This document shows positions 8,377 to 15,892 of a DNA stretch of 33,345 bases, one piece after another. A model generated the notes under the pieces. It saw only the letters and a list, made by a program, of their open reading frames with translations, did not search any database and was not told the DNA's origin. Positions within the stretch are counted from its first letter, which is position 1. Each line of letters begins with the position of its first letter. The DNA comes from a virus, in IMG/VR virus record IMGVR_UViG_3300020204_000208, positions 1 to 33,345 of that record. The stretch is one strand, 5' to 3'. The position numbers and the translations under genes were made by a program.

Positions 8377-8700
8377 ATGGATTACTTCGCCCGCAGCTCT
8401 AACTTTTTTACTAACGCTTTGAACGCTCAAGAGCGGGCTGCACGGGCTCAGACTCAAGCTCAACGTCCAGACATGGAGTCTGATCAATATTCTTCTCAGC
8501 TTGATCAGTTAGCGAGTCAAGGTCCGATCCCCCCGCAGTATGGTTTTTACGGCGTGGAGGATGAAGGCGAAAACCACACCGGTACGGTGCCTTTAGATAT
8601 CAAAGAAGATCTTTTAAATCGAGCCAAAGCTAAAAAACGTGAGACGAACGGATCTTTAAGACTTTTGGCCGGCGGCGGTATTTTCCAAGGAAGAGGTTAA
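8377..8700 (+). CDS. Hypothetical protein
   Basis: Unrecognised 107-residue protein. Residues 10-45 are Gln/Ala/Arg-rich and helical (NALNAQERAARAQTQAQ), 50-75 are Pro/Gly/acidic and probably extended, and the end is basic (NRAKAKKRETNG) with a Gly-rich tail. It lies 4 bases after the preceding small gene. Its stop codon overlaps a TATACT element that may start transcription of the GT17 gene. Place in the operon suggests a virion accessory role, nothing more. Confidence 0.75.
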   Translation: MDYFARSSNFFTNALNAQERAARAQTQAQRPDMESDQYSSQLDQLASQGPIPPQYGFYGVEDEGENHTGTVPLDIKEDLLNRAKAKKRETNGSLRLLAGGGIFQGRG

Positions 8701-8725
8701 TATACTGCTAGCTTTTTTAGCTGGC
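8701..8725 (+). promoter_or_regulatory. TATA-like element and leader hairpin before GT17 gene
   Basis: TATACT at 8701-8706 is followed by a hairpin: GCTAGCT (8707-8713) pairs with AGCTGGC (8719-8725) across five T bases, with one G-U pair. The stem ends directly at the ATG at 8726, and no Shine-Dalgarno is present. It could lower or gate translation of the glycosyltransferase. The -10-like call is by eye. Confidence 0.4.
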
Positions 8726-9571
8726 ATGTTCTTCGATTGTTTTATGTATTTCGATGAGGCGGAGCTGCTTGAGCTCCGTATCGAAATGCTGAAGGATATT
8801 GTAGACGGTTTTATTGTCACAGACGCAGATCGTACGTTTAAAGGCGATAAAAAAGAGTTTACGTGCCTTGAGACAATTCGAAAACTTGGGCTCCCAGAAG
8901 AGAAGATTCAAGTCCTTCACGTAGAGCTGCCGTCTCCGGACGTTCACCCAAACCCGTGGGTACGTGAATATGCGCAGAGGGATGCGTTAGCCGTGGGTAT
9001 GAGGATGTGCCCTCCGGATTCAGTCTTTTTCTTTAGTGATGTCGATGAAATCCCGAAGCCTGAAGCTCTGCTGGAAGCATTAAAAATCGCTATAGAGAAT
9101 CCAGAACGTTGTGTTCGGCTGTCGATGCCGATGTTTTATGGTCGAGGTGATTTACGGGTGATTGATCCAAAAGGAGACCCCACCAAACCTCCGACGAACT
9201 GGACCTGCGGCACAGTTGTGTTGTTCGATCAGCTGAACGAGACCCCTTCTCAGATTCGGATGAAGGATAACGGTTTAGTTTTTGGCGATTGTGACGCGGG
9301 TTGGCATTTTTCGTGGATGGGCGATGCTGCGCGGATGAAACGCAAGTTGACTTCTTTTTCGCATTGTTACGATGTAATTCCTAACGCCCACGCTCCCGCA
9401 GATAGTCAAGAAATGCTTGATTTCTTGGATGCGTATAAAGCTAAAGCGGGAAGTACTGATCCTTTGGGGCGGTGTGATCACATTCTGCAGGAATATCCTC
9501 ATGAACTATTACCCGAAGAGTTGTTTAAACTGGAAAGAGTAAAACAGTACCTCCTTCCTGATTATGTCTGA
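8726..9571 (+). CDS. Glycosyltransferase family 17
   Basis: A 281-residue protein with clear GT17 features (the family of beta-1,4-mannosyl-glycoprotein N-acetylglucosaminyltransferases). It begins MFFDCFMYFDEAELLELRI, the typical family N-terminus, which also fixes the ATG at 8726. FVTDADRTFKG-type and PDSVFFFSDVDEIPKPEAL (about 96-114) carry the acidic SDVDEIP donor or metal motif, and GWHFSWMGD (about 191-199) is the conserved C-terminal block. It is soluble. Bacterial and phage GT17 members are thought to add sugars to surface glycans, though substrates are mostly unproven. It is the third glycosyltransferase within 6 kb of the terminase. Confidence 0.9.
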   Translation: MFFDCFMYFDEAELLELRIEMLKDIVDGFIVTDADRTFKGDKKEFTCLETIRKLGLPEEKIQVLHVELPSPDVHPNPWVREYAQRDALAVGMRMCPPDSVFFFSDVDEIPKPEALLEALKIAIENPERCVRLSMPMFYGRGDLRVIDPKGDPTKPPTNWTCGTVVLFDQLNETPSQIRMKDNGLVFGDCDAGWHFSWMGDAARMKRKLTSFSHCYDVIPNAHAPADSQEMLDFLDAYKAKAGSTDPLGRCDHILQEYPHELLPEELFKLERVKQYLLPDYV

Positions 9572-9728
9572 CAAAATGCCTGCTGCCCTCCGAGAGCATT
9601 TTGAGAAAAAGGAGGAGGCTAAGGAAGGTCAAGAGCATGGCGATAAGATGAAGAAGCGGGGTGAAGCTCTTCGTAAGGCTAAAAAGGCTAAGGCTAAGCG
9701 TGAAGCTGAAAAAGCAGCCAAGCGCTGA
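9564..9728 (+). CDS. Small Lys-rich hypothetical protein
   Basis: A 54-residue protein starting at an ATG that overlaps the GT17 gene by 8 bases and ending in TGA at 9726-9728. It opens MSDKMPAALREHFEKK and is then almost entirely Lys, Arg, Glu and Ala in a helical pattern (KAKKAKAKREAEKAAKR). Small proteins of this sort are frequent in marine phages, but their role is unknown. The overlap, Lys codon use like its neighbours, and the lack of other content in this 180-base gap support it as a gene. Confidence 0.7.
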   Translation: MSDKMPAALREHFEKKEEAKEGQEHGDKMKKRGEALRKAKKAKAKREAEKAAKR

Positions 9729-9753
9729 CTTTTTTTAAAAAACTGGGGTTCTA

Positions 9754-11988
9754 ATGGCGGACACACTCGGCGTTAAACAACGCTTTAATGAAATCTTAGA
9801 GGCCGCCCGCAATCAGACTAAGGGGAATCAGGCGGCCACTATGGTTGTCCTGAGTCATCTGCAGCAAATGACGCTGTTGATGATAAAAAAGGGTCTGTTT
9901 TTTTACTGTGAGCAGGACACTTTTCGTGCTCGTGCCAAGTTTATAAACAGTCTGTTAGAGCTGAATAAGATTGATATCCGCTTTCCATCGATTATTCGTA
10001 ATTTTTTAATCGATGGTTGTGGTCTTTTTTACTTTCGCCCGGATCCAAAACTTAAATATCAGATCTATTTCTTTCCGAAAGATCAGTATCGGGTTTACCA
10101 CGACGTAAACGGCAGCCTTAATGAGGTTGTTCTTATTTACAGCTATAACGTTCGCAACTCTTCGGTTGGTTTACCTGGGGATAGCTACGGTCTGAATAAA
10201 AGATACGTCCGGATCTCGATTACCGAGGAGACGATTTCTGAATACGAAGCAAATACCGAACTTAGTTTTGAACTAGAGCCTGGTGCGGTCTTATCTCCTA
10301 AAAGTTCACGACCCAACACTCTAGGTTTTATCCCGGCAGTCGAGGTTTTAAACAAGCCGAACTCCAGTGGCACTGAAGGGGAGGGGGATTTTGATCCTTT
10401 CATGGAGCAAATTGTGCTTCACGATCAGATGATGCGGAATATTGCCAAAAATATTGAGTTTTTTGGTAATCCGACTCTCATCAGCTCTCGTCCTCGTTCC
10501 GATTTGGTGGAGGCTGCTGATGCTGACCGTACTTTCCGTCCGACTATTAGTAGCCAAAGCGGTTTTGGCGGTCGGGACACTCCTTCAACCCGAGTTTCTG
10601 AACCTTTTGGCGCTAATTCCTCTATAGGCGGTCTTCGTGTTCCGCGAATTATTGCGAACGTAGAGCCCAATGACCGTGTGGGCTACATGTCGCCCGATCC
10701 CATTAATGGGGATATGAATCGTTATGCCTTATTGCTGCGCGAAGAGATTCGCACTGCTTTAGGTGGTGTTGACGAAATTTCAATTTCTGCTGGCGCTACA
10801 GCTACGGAAATTAAAGGTCTTATGGGTCGTGCTCAGGCTACAGCTTTAAGAAAAAATAAAAGTTTTCTTACTTACGGTTTCTGCCGTTTGCTCGAGATGA
10901 TTATTTATCATCAAGAGCAAGTTTTCCGTGAAAGCTTTATCGCCGTCACAGGCTTAAAAGAACCTAAAGCTCCGGAAGAGAAAAACGTTGACACCGAACG
11001 CGCATATTCGCAAGCGTTAAATAAGTTTGAATCCACGGTTACCGTTGCGATTCAAGATGCACTAAACGCAAATAATATTCCTCCGGGTGTTTATGGATTA
11101 CCTCCGGATGGCGATCGCCAAGTTTCTTATCGTTTCCAAGGCGATGTTTATGAGGACACCGCTTACGACATTAACCAAAAGTCTATTGTCGTTAGAAACC
11201 TTCAAGAACTAGGTGTAGACAGCGTGGAAGCGCTGAAGTATCTTTTCCCCGATAAAACGGATGCAGAACGAGCCGAAATGTTGAAGGGATTTCCCTTCAG
11301 AATGGTTCAACAAACACAGAGCGCTTTTCAACAATTTTTAGTATTATTAACTCAGATGTTGCAAACGCCGCATCCTTTATCACCGGATCAGCCTCTCGGG
11401 GCCGACCCGCGTTTAAACCTAACGCCCCTGTTATACAGGACGTTTGACCACCTTGCGCAAGAACTGACTTACTCGGGCAGCTATGAGCCAGCAGATCCCA
11501 GCTTCGACCCCGAGCCCGGTCTCCCCGGCGGTAGCAGCCCCTCAGGCGGCGCCCTCGGATCAGGGCTCAACCGCCTACCCGCAATGGGTAGCCTCTACCC
11601 AGGGGGTGCCTTCGGCAGTTACAGCCCAAGTGCCGTTGCCGGCAACACTCCCTTCGGCCCCTTCTACCAGCAACCAGTCCAGCCAGTATCCGTCAACGTC
11701 CTCCCCGTCGAATCCGTGGGAAGCGGCAATGAGCAGCCTGGAACGGGTGGTTTCACGAATCTCCCCGTCCCCCAGCCAGGCAGCACAGTATCCGCAGTAC
11801 CAAACGGCGGCGCTGGATACTCAACAGTTCAGTCAGAATTTACAGGCCCAACCCTGGCAGTTCCAAGCCCCTACGGCTCCGCTGACCTTATCCAACAACG
11901 GATATACAACCCAGACTTCTTATCCGACTTCTACGGAGCAACAGCAGCAAGCCCCCGCCCTCAGCGAGGCAAGCGCCGCCGTAGTTAA
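9754..11988 (+). CDS. Portal protein with long low-complexity tail
   Basis: A 744-residue protein placed between terminase and capsid genes. The core (about 1-576) has a portal-like look: long helices, a DQMMRNIAKNIEFFGNPTL segment (about 227-246), and GGVDEISISAGATATEIK (about 339-356) before a long helix ending FCRLLEMIIYHQEQVF, where many portals have their stem and clip. It should form the dodecameric DNA channel at one capsid vertex. Residues 577-744 are Gly/Pro/Ser-rich and end in a basic RPQRGKRRRS; this tail lies wholly over the start of the next gene in another frame. The portal call is from place, size and helix pattern rather than a diagnostic motif. Confidence 0.75.
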   Translation: MADTLGVKQRFNEILEAARNQTKGNQAATMVVLSHLQQMTLLMIKKGLFFYCEQDTFRARAKFINSLLELNKIDIRFPSIIRNFLIDGCGLFYFRPDPKLKYQIYFFPKDQYRVYHDVNGSLNEVVLIYSYNVRNSSVGLPGDSYGLNKRYVRISITEETISEYEANTELSFELEPGAVLSPKSSRPNTLGFIPAVEVLNKPNSSGTEGEGDFDPFMEQIVLHDQMMRNIAKNIEFFGNPTLISSRPRSDLVEAADADRTFRPTISSQSGFGGRDTPSTRVSEPFGANSSIGGLRVPRIIANVEPNDRVGYMSPDPINGDMNRYALLLREEIRTALGGVDEISISAGATATEIKGLMGRAQATALRKNKSFLTYGFCRLLEMIIYHQEQVFRESFIAVTGLKEPKAPEEKNVDTERAYSQALNKFESTVTVAIQDALNANNIPPGVYGLPPDGDRQVSYRFQGDVYEDTAYDINQKSIVVRNLQELGVDSVEALKYLFPDKTDAERAEMLKGFPFRMVQQTQSAFQQFLVLLTQMLQTPHPLSPDQPLGADPRLNLTPLLYRTFDHLAQELTYSGSYEPADPSFDPEPGLPGGSSPSGGALGSGLNRLPAMGSLYPGGAFGSYSPSAVAGNTPFGPFYQQPVQPVSVNVLPVESVGSGNEQPGTGGFTNLPVPQPGSTVSAVPNGGAGYSTVQSEFTGPTLAVPSPYGSADLIQQRIYNPDFLSDFYGATAASPRPQRGKRRRS

Positions 11989-12406
11989 TCACTTCGGTAT
12001 TGAAGCTCCTGCGGTTCTGAATCAGTACGCCACTACGCTGGAGGATGCTCTGATCCAACAGGATCAAGCTCTTAACAACATTACCGGCCGTGCGCAGGCC
12101 ATGGAGATCATCCTGACTGATCCCGATCAGCTGGCTGATTACACTAACCGCTTCTTCACCGAAGTGTATCCCGTGGACATCGATCAACAGCCCGTTCAGC
12201 TTGAGACTACTTATCAGCCTCAGTACGATCAAATGCCCGCTGTGCCCGCCGCTTCTAGCGCTGCCGGTCGCCGTGTGGATCCCAACAGCCAGTGGGAAGG
12301 CTTCAGCCAGACCATGAACCAGGCTCCTGATCAAGCTTGGCGTTATCTGTCGCAGATGTCCCCCGAAGCTATCCGCAGCAAAATGCTGTTTATGGATGCC
12401 GGTTAA
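11483..12406 (+). CDS. Probable prohead scaffold protein, starts inside portal gene
   Basis: A 307-residue protein between portal and capsid genes. The first 160 residues are Pro/Gln/Ser/Thr/Ala-rich and disordered. The C-terminal half (about 165-307) has helices (QYATTLEDALIQQDQALNN, YTNRFFTEVY) and an end block, WEGFSQTMNQ to RSKMLFMDAG. Disorder plus C-terminal helices, and the place just before the capsid gene, fit a scaffold that shapes the prohead and is then lost. The first ATG after an in-frame TGA (11465-11467) is at 11483, giving a 506-base overlap with the portal frame. A later ATG (MSSLERVVSR, 11729-11731) would shorten the overlap. An intrinsic terminator follows 20 bases after its stop. 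Confidence 0.75.
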   Translation: MSQQIPASTPSPVSPAVAAPQAAPSDQGSTAYPQWVASTQGVPSAVTAQVPLPATLPSAPSTSNQSSQYPSTSSPSNPWEAAMSSLERVVSRISPSPSQAAQYPQYQTAALDTQQFSQNLQAQPWQFQAPTAPLTLSNNGYTTQTSYPTSTEQQQQAPALSEASAAVVNHFGIEAPAVLNQYATTLEDALIQQDQALNNITGRAQAMEIILTDPDQLADYTNRFFTEVYPVDIDQQPVQLETTYQPQYDQMPAVPAASSAAGRRVDPNSQWEGFSQTMNQAPDQAWRYLSQMSPEAIRSKMLFMDAG

Positions 12407-12424
12407 TTTTTAGCTGATTGAACA

Positions 12425-12453
12425 GGAGAGCCTCGTTTCGGGGCTCTTTTTTT
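12425..12453 (+). terminator. Intrinsic terminator after scaffold gene
   Basis: AGAGCCTCG (12427-12435) pairs with CGGGGCTCT (12439-12447) across a TTT loop, with one G-U pair, and is followed by seven T bases. A textbook rho-independent terminator, placed 20 bases past the scaffold stop, so it should limit read-through from the portal and scaffold operon. Confidence 0.9.
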
Positions 12454-12480
12454 GTCTAAAATGTTAAAAAAGGTCACTTT

Positions 12481-12651
12481 ATGCCTTTCGCTAGTGATGC
12501 ACAGCGTCGCAAATTCTATGCGATGGCTGAACGAGGTGAAATTTCTAAAGAAAAAGTTGCTGAATACGAAAAAGAGACTCACGGAGACCTTCCGGAGCGG
12601 GTGAAAGCAAAACGCAAGGCTAAGAAGTACACTGAGTCTAAGAACAAATAA
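12481..12651 (+). CDS. DUF3008-like small phage protein
   Basis: A 56-residue protein beginning MPFASDAQRRKFYAMAERG, followed by EISKEKVAEYEKETHGDLPERV and a Lys-rich tail. The pattern F-x-S-x-AQRR-x-FYA...LPERV is a recurring small phage protein (DUF3008-like). Function is not established; it is often encoded near head genes. It is the first gene after the terminator, so some read-through or a promoter in 12454-12480 (AAAATGTTAAAAAAGG) is needed. Confidence 0.8.
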   Translation: MPFASDAQRRKFYAMAERGEISKEKVAEYEKETHGDLPERVKAKRKAKKYTESKNK

Positions 12652-12655
12652 AAAA

Positions 12656-12832
12656 ATGCCTAACCCCATCGGTCGTAAGCGCATTCCCTCTGCATCTTCT
12701 GAGGTTGACGCCTTGAAAAAGGAGCTAGAAGCTCTCAAAGCGATGTACATTCAGGATATGGCCAACATCAGCGCTGATATTCAAACTTTGGGGTCTCAAA
12801 CTCAGGGTTCTGAAGCATCCACTGAAGGTTGA
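12656..12832 (+). CDS. Small coiled-coil hypothetical protein
   Basis: A 58-residue protein: a short basic start (MPNPIGRKRIPS), a heptad-like helix (VDALKKELEALKAMYIQD, 17-34) and a polar tail. It starts 4 bases after the previous stop. The helix could mediate oligomerisation. Not recognised. Support is from spacing, start codon and the amphipathic pattern. Confidence 0.65.
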   Translation: MPNPIGRKRIPSASSEVDALKKELEALKAMYIQDMANISADIQTLGSQTQGSEASTEG

Positions 12833-12833
12833 G

Positions 12834-12853
12834 AAGTTTTTAAAAACTTATAC
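12834..12853 (+). promoter_or_regulatory. 16-bp palindrome and TTATACT element
   Basis: AAGTTTTTAAAAACTT at 12834-12849 is a perfect palindrome without spacer. Its end overlaps TTATACT (12847-12853), a good -10-like box 23 bases before the GTG at 12876. It lies in a 43-base gap, and could be a promoter with an overlapping operator or protein-bending site. Confidence 0.45.
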
Positions 12854-12875
12854 TGGGTACAGCTGAGCCACTCTC

Positions 12876-13622
12876 GTGGTCTATACCCCTCTTTTTAATT
12901 ACAAATACGATTCTGGGCCTCATCAGATCCAAACCGGACCTGATCACGAAGCATTTCGTGTTGTAAGTTCAGGCATCGTTGATATTGGAGCGGATTATGG
13001 TCGCGTTGTCGCCGGTCCCCCCAATAGTGGTATTTACAGAACTGACGCTTGGCGTGCAGTTCCCCCAGCAGTCTCGGGTTTTTGGACGAATTATCAACAC
13101 GTTGATTATGAACCCAGCGGCGTTTTTCTAAGTGCTTATGAGGGGTATAGGCCATTAGGTGTTAGCACAATTGCTAACGCTAAAGTCCAAACTTCTTATG
13201 GTCCTCAGTGGGGTGTCCGTGATACGGGCAAATACACCTATTTCAACGGTGCCGCTCCGTCAAATCAGTCCTACAACCCGTATAACACTCCTGACGGTAA
13301 CACAGCAGCTGAGGGTTACACCGGAGGCCAATCGTTACAACAACGGTATGCCACTACCCTTCTCACGAACCCCACAAACGACACATCCGGTTCAAGAGCA
13401 GCGTGGGTTTATAACCCTCCTGTTTACTGCCAGACATTTACTGAAACTGTGCGGAGCGAAGCGCCTGGTCTAATGTCCACGCCTCTACGTTACATATATA
13501 GAGGTCGTGCTGGTAATTATGTGTCAAATTACGGCTCTATTTACCATCAACTACCTGAGGGTGTTCGGTCTATGGTTCGCACCTATAGCGCTTCTGTTAA
13601 TTCAAGTAATCAAAAAAAGTAA
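12876..13622 (+). CDS. Hypothetical Tyr/Gly-rich virion-type protein
   Basis: Unrecognised 248-residue protein, rich in Tyr, Gly, Asn, Ser and Pro and predicted to be mostly beta structure and loops. It has no long helix, signal peptide or membrane segment. It starts with GTG; there is no strong Shine-Dalgarno. It sits between the scaffold and capsid genes with its own TATA-like element upstream. Composition is typical of a virion surface or head-tail component. The coding sequence is long and its codon pattern is like its neighbours. Confidence 0.8.
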   Translation: MVYTPLFNYKYDSGPHQIQTGPDHEAFRVVSSGIVDIGADYGRVVAGPPNSGIYRTDAWRAVPPAVSGFWTNYQHVDYEPSGVFLSAYEGYRPLGVSTIANAKVQTSYGPQWGVRDTGKYTYFNGAAPSNQSYNPYNTPDGNTAAEGYTGGQSLQQRYATTLLTNPTNDTSGSRAAWVYNPPVYCQTFTETVRSEAPGLMSTPLRYIYRGRAGNYVSNYGSIYHQLPEGVRSMVRTYSASVNSSNQKK

Positions 13623-13668
13623 AACGCTAAAAACGCAACAATTAATCTGTTGTTAGGTGTTTAGATAG

Positions 13669-13696
13669 TTATATTAAGTATGTAGTTCTTCGGAGG
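13669..13696 (+). promoter_or_regulatory. TATA-like element and Shine-Dalgarno of the capsid gene
   Basis: TTATATTAAG (13669-13678) in an 82-base gap is the best -10-like match before the capsid gene. GGAGG at 13692-13696 lies 8 bases before a TTG at 13705 and decides that start, because no ATG or GTG is available at a suitable distance. Confidence 0.5.
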
Positions 13697-13704
13697 TTGA
13701 CGCT

Positions 13705-14820
13705 TTGTTCGTCGACAATGATTTTCCGAAGCTGCTCGGTGCGGAGTTATACCGTCCCCATCCTGCGTATGTCGTAGAGATGGCTGCTGAGCCGGTTGTT
13801 GTTCACGATTTTTCAAAACAACCCGGTCAGACCGTTCAGCTCGATCGTTATCGTTTCTTTGGCAACCCCGGCTCGAAAGAGTCTCGGGAACGCACCGCTG
13901 AGCAGACCATCGGCACTGCTAACAGCCGGAACATTGTCAAGGACAAAGTGCTCGTGACTCTCCGCGAGTACACCGGTCCCGCCGACCCGAGTGACCCCAC
14001 TCAGCCCAGCACCTTTAAGATTGCTCGCGAGACTCTAATCACCGCGCAGCGTCTTTTGCTGGACACCGGCAATTTGACTTCTTTCCACCAGTCCATCGGT
14101 TCGTTAACTCTGCTCGACGATTATCGTCGTTGGCGCGACCGGGTGTTCATCAACGAACTCCTGAAAGCCGTTTCTAAGGGTCAATCTTCCGATAGCCAAG
14201 GTGGTTACTACTACCCCGGTAACCTGGCCGTCGGTTCACTGACGTATGCCAACGCCGAGCAAGCTAAATTTGATGTTAAGGACGACCTGCTCCGTGTGGT
14301 GAAGAGCCTGCGTAAGCGGAACGTTCCTACCTACCAGGACGGTTTCTATCGCTGCGTTTGCGATCCGACCTTCCTGATGCACCTGCGTCAGAACAGCGAC
14401 TTCCGCGAAGTTGCTCGTTATCCCGGCAACGGTCAGATCAACCCCCTGATGTCCGCGATGCAGCCCAACGCTGCCATCTACATGGGTCAGGGCTTCGGTC
14501 AAGCCACCTTCGTGGCTGGTGAACCGATCATGCCGACCGGCTTCGTATTCGAAGGTGTTCGCTTCTTCGAATCCACGAACATGCCGACTCAGAACGCTAC
14601 CGCCACCATCGGTGGTACTGCGGCCTCCTACGAGACCGCTATCGGTATGTTCTTCGGTCCCCAATCTGTTGGTGTGGGCATTGGCGGTAACAACGCTCAA
14701 GTGCTTCTCAACAACAACGACGATTTCAGCCGTTTTATCATGATGATTTGGAGCCTGTACGCAGGTTTCGAACTTCTGAATGCTGACTTCGCCACCATCG
14801 CATACTCCTTTAACGCCTGA
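13705..14820 (+). CDS. Probable major capsid protein (N4 gp56-like)
   Basis: A 371-residue protein with the order expected of an HK97-fold capsid protein of the N4 gp56-like group: an N-terminal VEMAAEPVVVHDFSKQPGQTV block, an E-loop-like RERTAEQTIG, a spine-like helix region (LITAQRLLLDTGNLTSFHQS, SLTLLDDYRRWRDRVFINEL), and a P-domain with RCVCDPTFLMHLRQNSDFREV. It is placed after the scaffold gene. Its codons are markedly C/G-ending, unlike the AT-rich flanks, as expected of the most abundant virion protein. It forms the capsid shell. Start is TTG with a strong Shine-Dalgarno. Call is by family pattern and place. Confidence 0.85.
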   Translation: MFVDNDFPKLLGAELYRPHPAYVVEMAAEPVVVHDFSKQPGQTVQLDRYRFFGNPGSKESRERTAEQTIGTANSRNIVKDKVLVTLREYTGPADPSDPTQPSTFKIARETLITAQRLLLDTGNLTSFHQSIGSLTLLDDYRRWRDRVFINELLKAVSKGQSSDSQGGYYYPGNLAVGSLTYANAEQAKFDVKDDLLRVVKSLRKRNVPTYQDGFYRCVCDPTFLMHLRQNSDFREVARYPGNGQINPLMSAMQPNAAIYMGQGFGQATFVAGEPIMPTGFVFEGVRFFESTNMPTQNATATIGGTAASYETAIGMFFGPQSVGVGIGGNNAQVLLNNNDDFSRFIMMIWSLYAGFELLNADFATIAYSFNA

Positions 14821-14826
14821 GGAGGT
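14819..14826 (+). promoter_or_regulatory. Strong Shine-Dalgarno of the capsid partner gene
   Basis: GAGGAGGT overlaps the capsid stop codon and lies 8 bases before the ATG at 14835. It is one of the two best ribosome sites in the window and fits very high expression. Confidence 0.8.
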
Positions 14827-14834
14827 AACTAACG

Positions 14835-15707
14835 ATGGCCATTAACTCTAACCAGATCTCCGTTTCCAAGATCTATCCTGGAAACTACACCAACGTTCTT
14901 CGTTTCTGGAACGAAGAAAAGTCCGTTACTTATTTGAATGAGAACGGCACCAGCGAGACCCTCACCAACCAACCCGTTGGCGGTCCTGTTGGCGTGGTAT
15001 TTAGGCCCGGCTGGATTGCTCAGCAAGCCATTGGCTATGTTGACCTGTCCTACCAGGCTGCGGGCACCACCAACCAGCTCGAGTACTACACTCAGGCGTA
15101 TTCCTCTGGTCTGAACAGTGCTAACGCTGCCTTTGTGAACGGCAACGTTATTATTCCGTCTCCCGACTACCACAAGGATATTCGGGCCGACATCACTACC
15201 GGTATCAGCGTGCCTGTGGGCGCGTATGTGTATCGTGCCTCCCTCCGTCTGGACGGTGGCGACGTAGTGTCTAGCGGTGTGGGCGGTGGCGCTGCGGTGC
15301 CACACCTGGGTCTTGGCCCCGCTGTCGGCGTGGGTCTGACCGCTACCCCCAGCGCTAGCGGCTTCTTCGCTCTGATCAGCGGCACCAACAGCCGCATTGA
15401 GAACGGCACCTTCAACTCCTCGAACGCTTGGGATTCTTCCAAGATGCACGTGGTAACGAGTGCCACCACCTACAAGCTGTTCACCGTGGGCAACCTCGGC
15501 GGCGCAGCTGCTTCGGGTCTGGCTCAAGCCTCCGGTGTATACGATCCTCGTGCCACCAACGGCAAGCTGAACGGTAAGGACAAAGCCCTCGCTATCTGCG
15601 AAGTGTGCTGGCTCGTTCCCGATCAGGCTCCCGAGCGTAGCGATCTGGCTCTCCAGCCCGCCGGCGTGGTGGAGTCCAGCATCTACACCAGCACCGTTCC
15701 CTCCTGA
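14835..15707 (+). CDS. Abundant virion protein, possible head decoration protein
   Basis: Unrecognised 290-residue protein, beta-rich with Gly/Ala/Ser/Thr loops and few charges. It directly follows the probable major capsid protein, shares its strong C/G-ending codon bias and has the strongest Shine-Dalgarno of the window, all signs of a protein made in large amounts. Residues 145-160 are a Gly-rich loop (SSGVGGGAAVPHLGLG). A capsid cement or decoration protein, or a major tail protein, are both possible. An intrinsic terminator follows 17 bases after the stop. Confidence 0.85.
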   Translation: MAINSNQISVSKIYPGNYTNVLRFWNEEKSVTYLNENGTSETLTNQPVGGPVGVVFRPGWIAQQAIGYVDLSYQAAGTTNQLEYYTQAYSSGLNSANAAFVNGNVIIPSPDYHKDIRADITTGISVPVGAYVYRASLRLDGGDVVSSGVGGGAAVPHLGLGPAVGVGLTATPSASGFFALISGTNSRIENGTFNSSNAWDSSKMHVVTSATTYKLFTVGNLGGAAASGLAQASGVYDPRATNGKLNGKDKALAICEVCWLVPDQAPERSDLALQPAGVVESSIYTSTVPS

Positions 15708-15724
15708 TAAAGGTCGGACACTCC

Positions 15725-15751
15725 AGCCCCCTCTTCGGAGGGGCTTTTTTT
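15725..15751 (+). terminator. Intrinsic terminator after capsid genes
   Basis: AGCCCCCTC pairs with GAGGGGCT across a TTCG loop (8 pairs, one bulged C) and is followed by seven T bases ending at 15751. The UUCG loop makes it very stable. The T-run also forms the last codon region of the - strand gene that ends at 15750, so the two units share this DNA. Confidence 0.9.
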
Positions 15752-15887
15752 ATGCGTAGTGCTCGGTGTTGTCTTCTATATAGACCTTCAAATTCTTTAA
15801 GGCTTGTTCGAGAAGGAGCTTTTCCTCTTCAGTCAATTCAGTGTCTTCAAAATCATCGTCATTTGTTTTAGTTGGAGCATCTGTCAT
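15750..15887 (-). CDS. Small acidic hypothetical protein
   Basis: A 45-residue acidic protein: MTDAPTKTNDDDFEDTELTE, then a helix with EEKLLLEQALKNLKVYIED, ending TEHYA. It starts 5 bases after the stop of the upstream - strand gene, so it is the second gene of a two-gene unit. Its TAA lies in the terminator T-run of the + strand capsid operon. Not recognised. The coding pattern and tight spacing make it credible despite its size. Confidence 0.7.
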   Translation of the reverse strand: MTDAPTKTNDDDFEDTELTEEEKLLLEQALKNLKVYIEDNTEHYA

Positions 15888-15892
15888 TAATT

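Noticed and set aside
11888-12334. A 148-codon - strand open frame opposite the scaffold gene
   Set aside because: The + strand scaffold frame has a better start, fits the gene order and ends at a terminator; the antisense frame has no start signal.
12403-12750. A 115-codon - strand open frame
   Set aside because: It crosses the terminator hairpin and is opposite two small + strand genes with better evidence.
14829-15527. A 232-codon open frame on the - strand opposite the abundant virion gene
   Set aside because: It is an antisense shadow of a highly codon-biased gene, has no ribosome site and has a low-complexity His/Val/Gly make-up unlike a folded protein.
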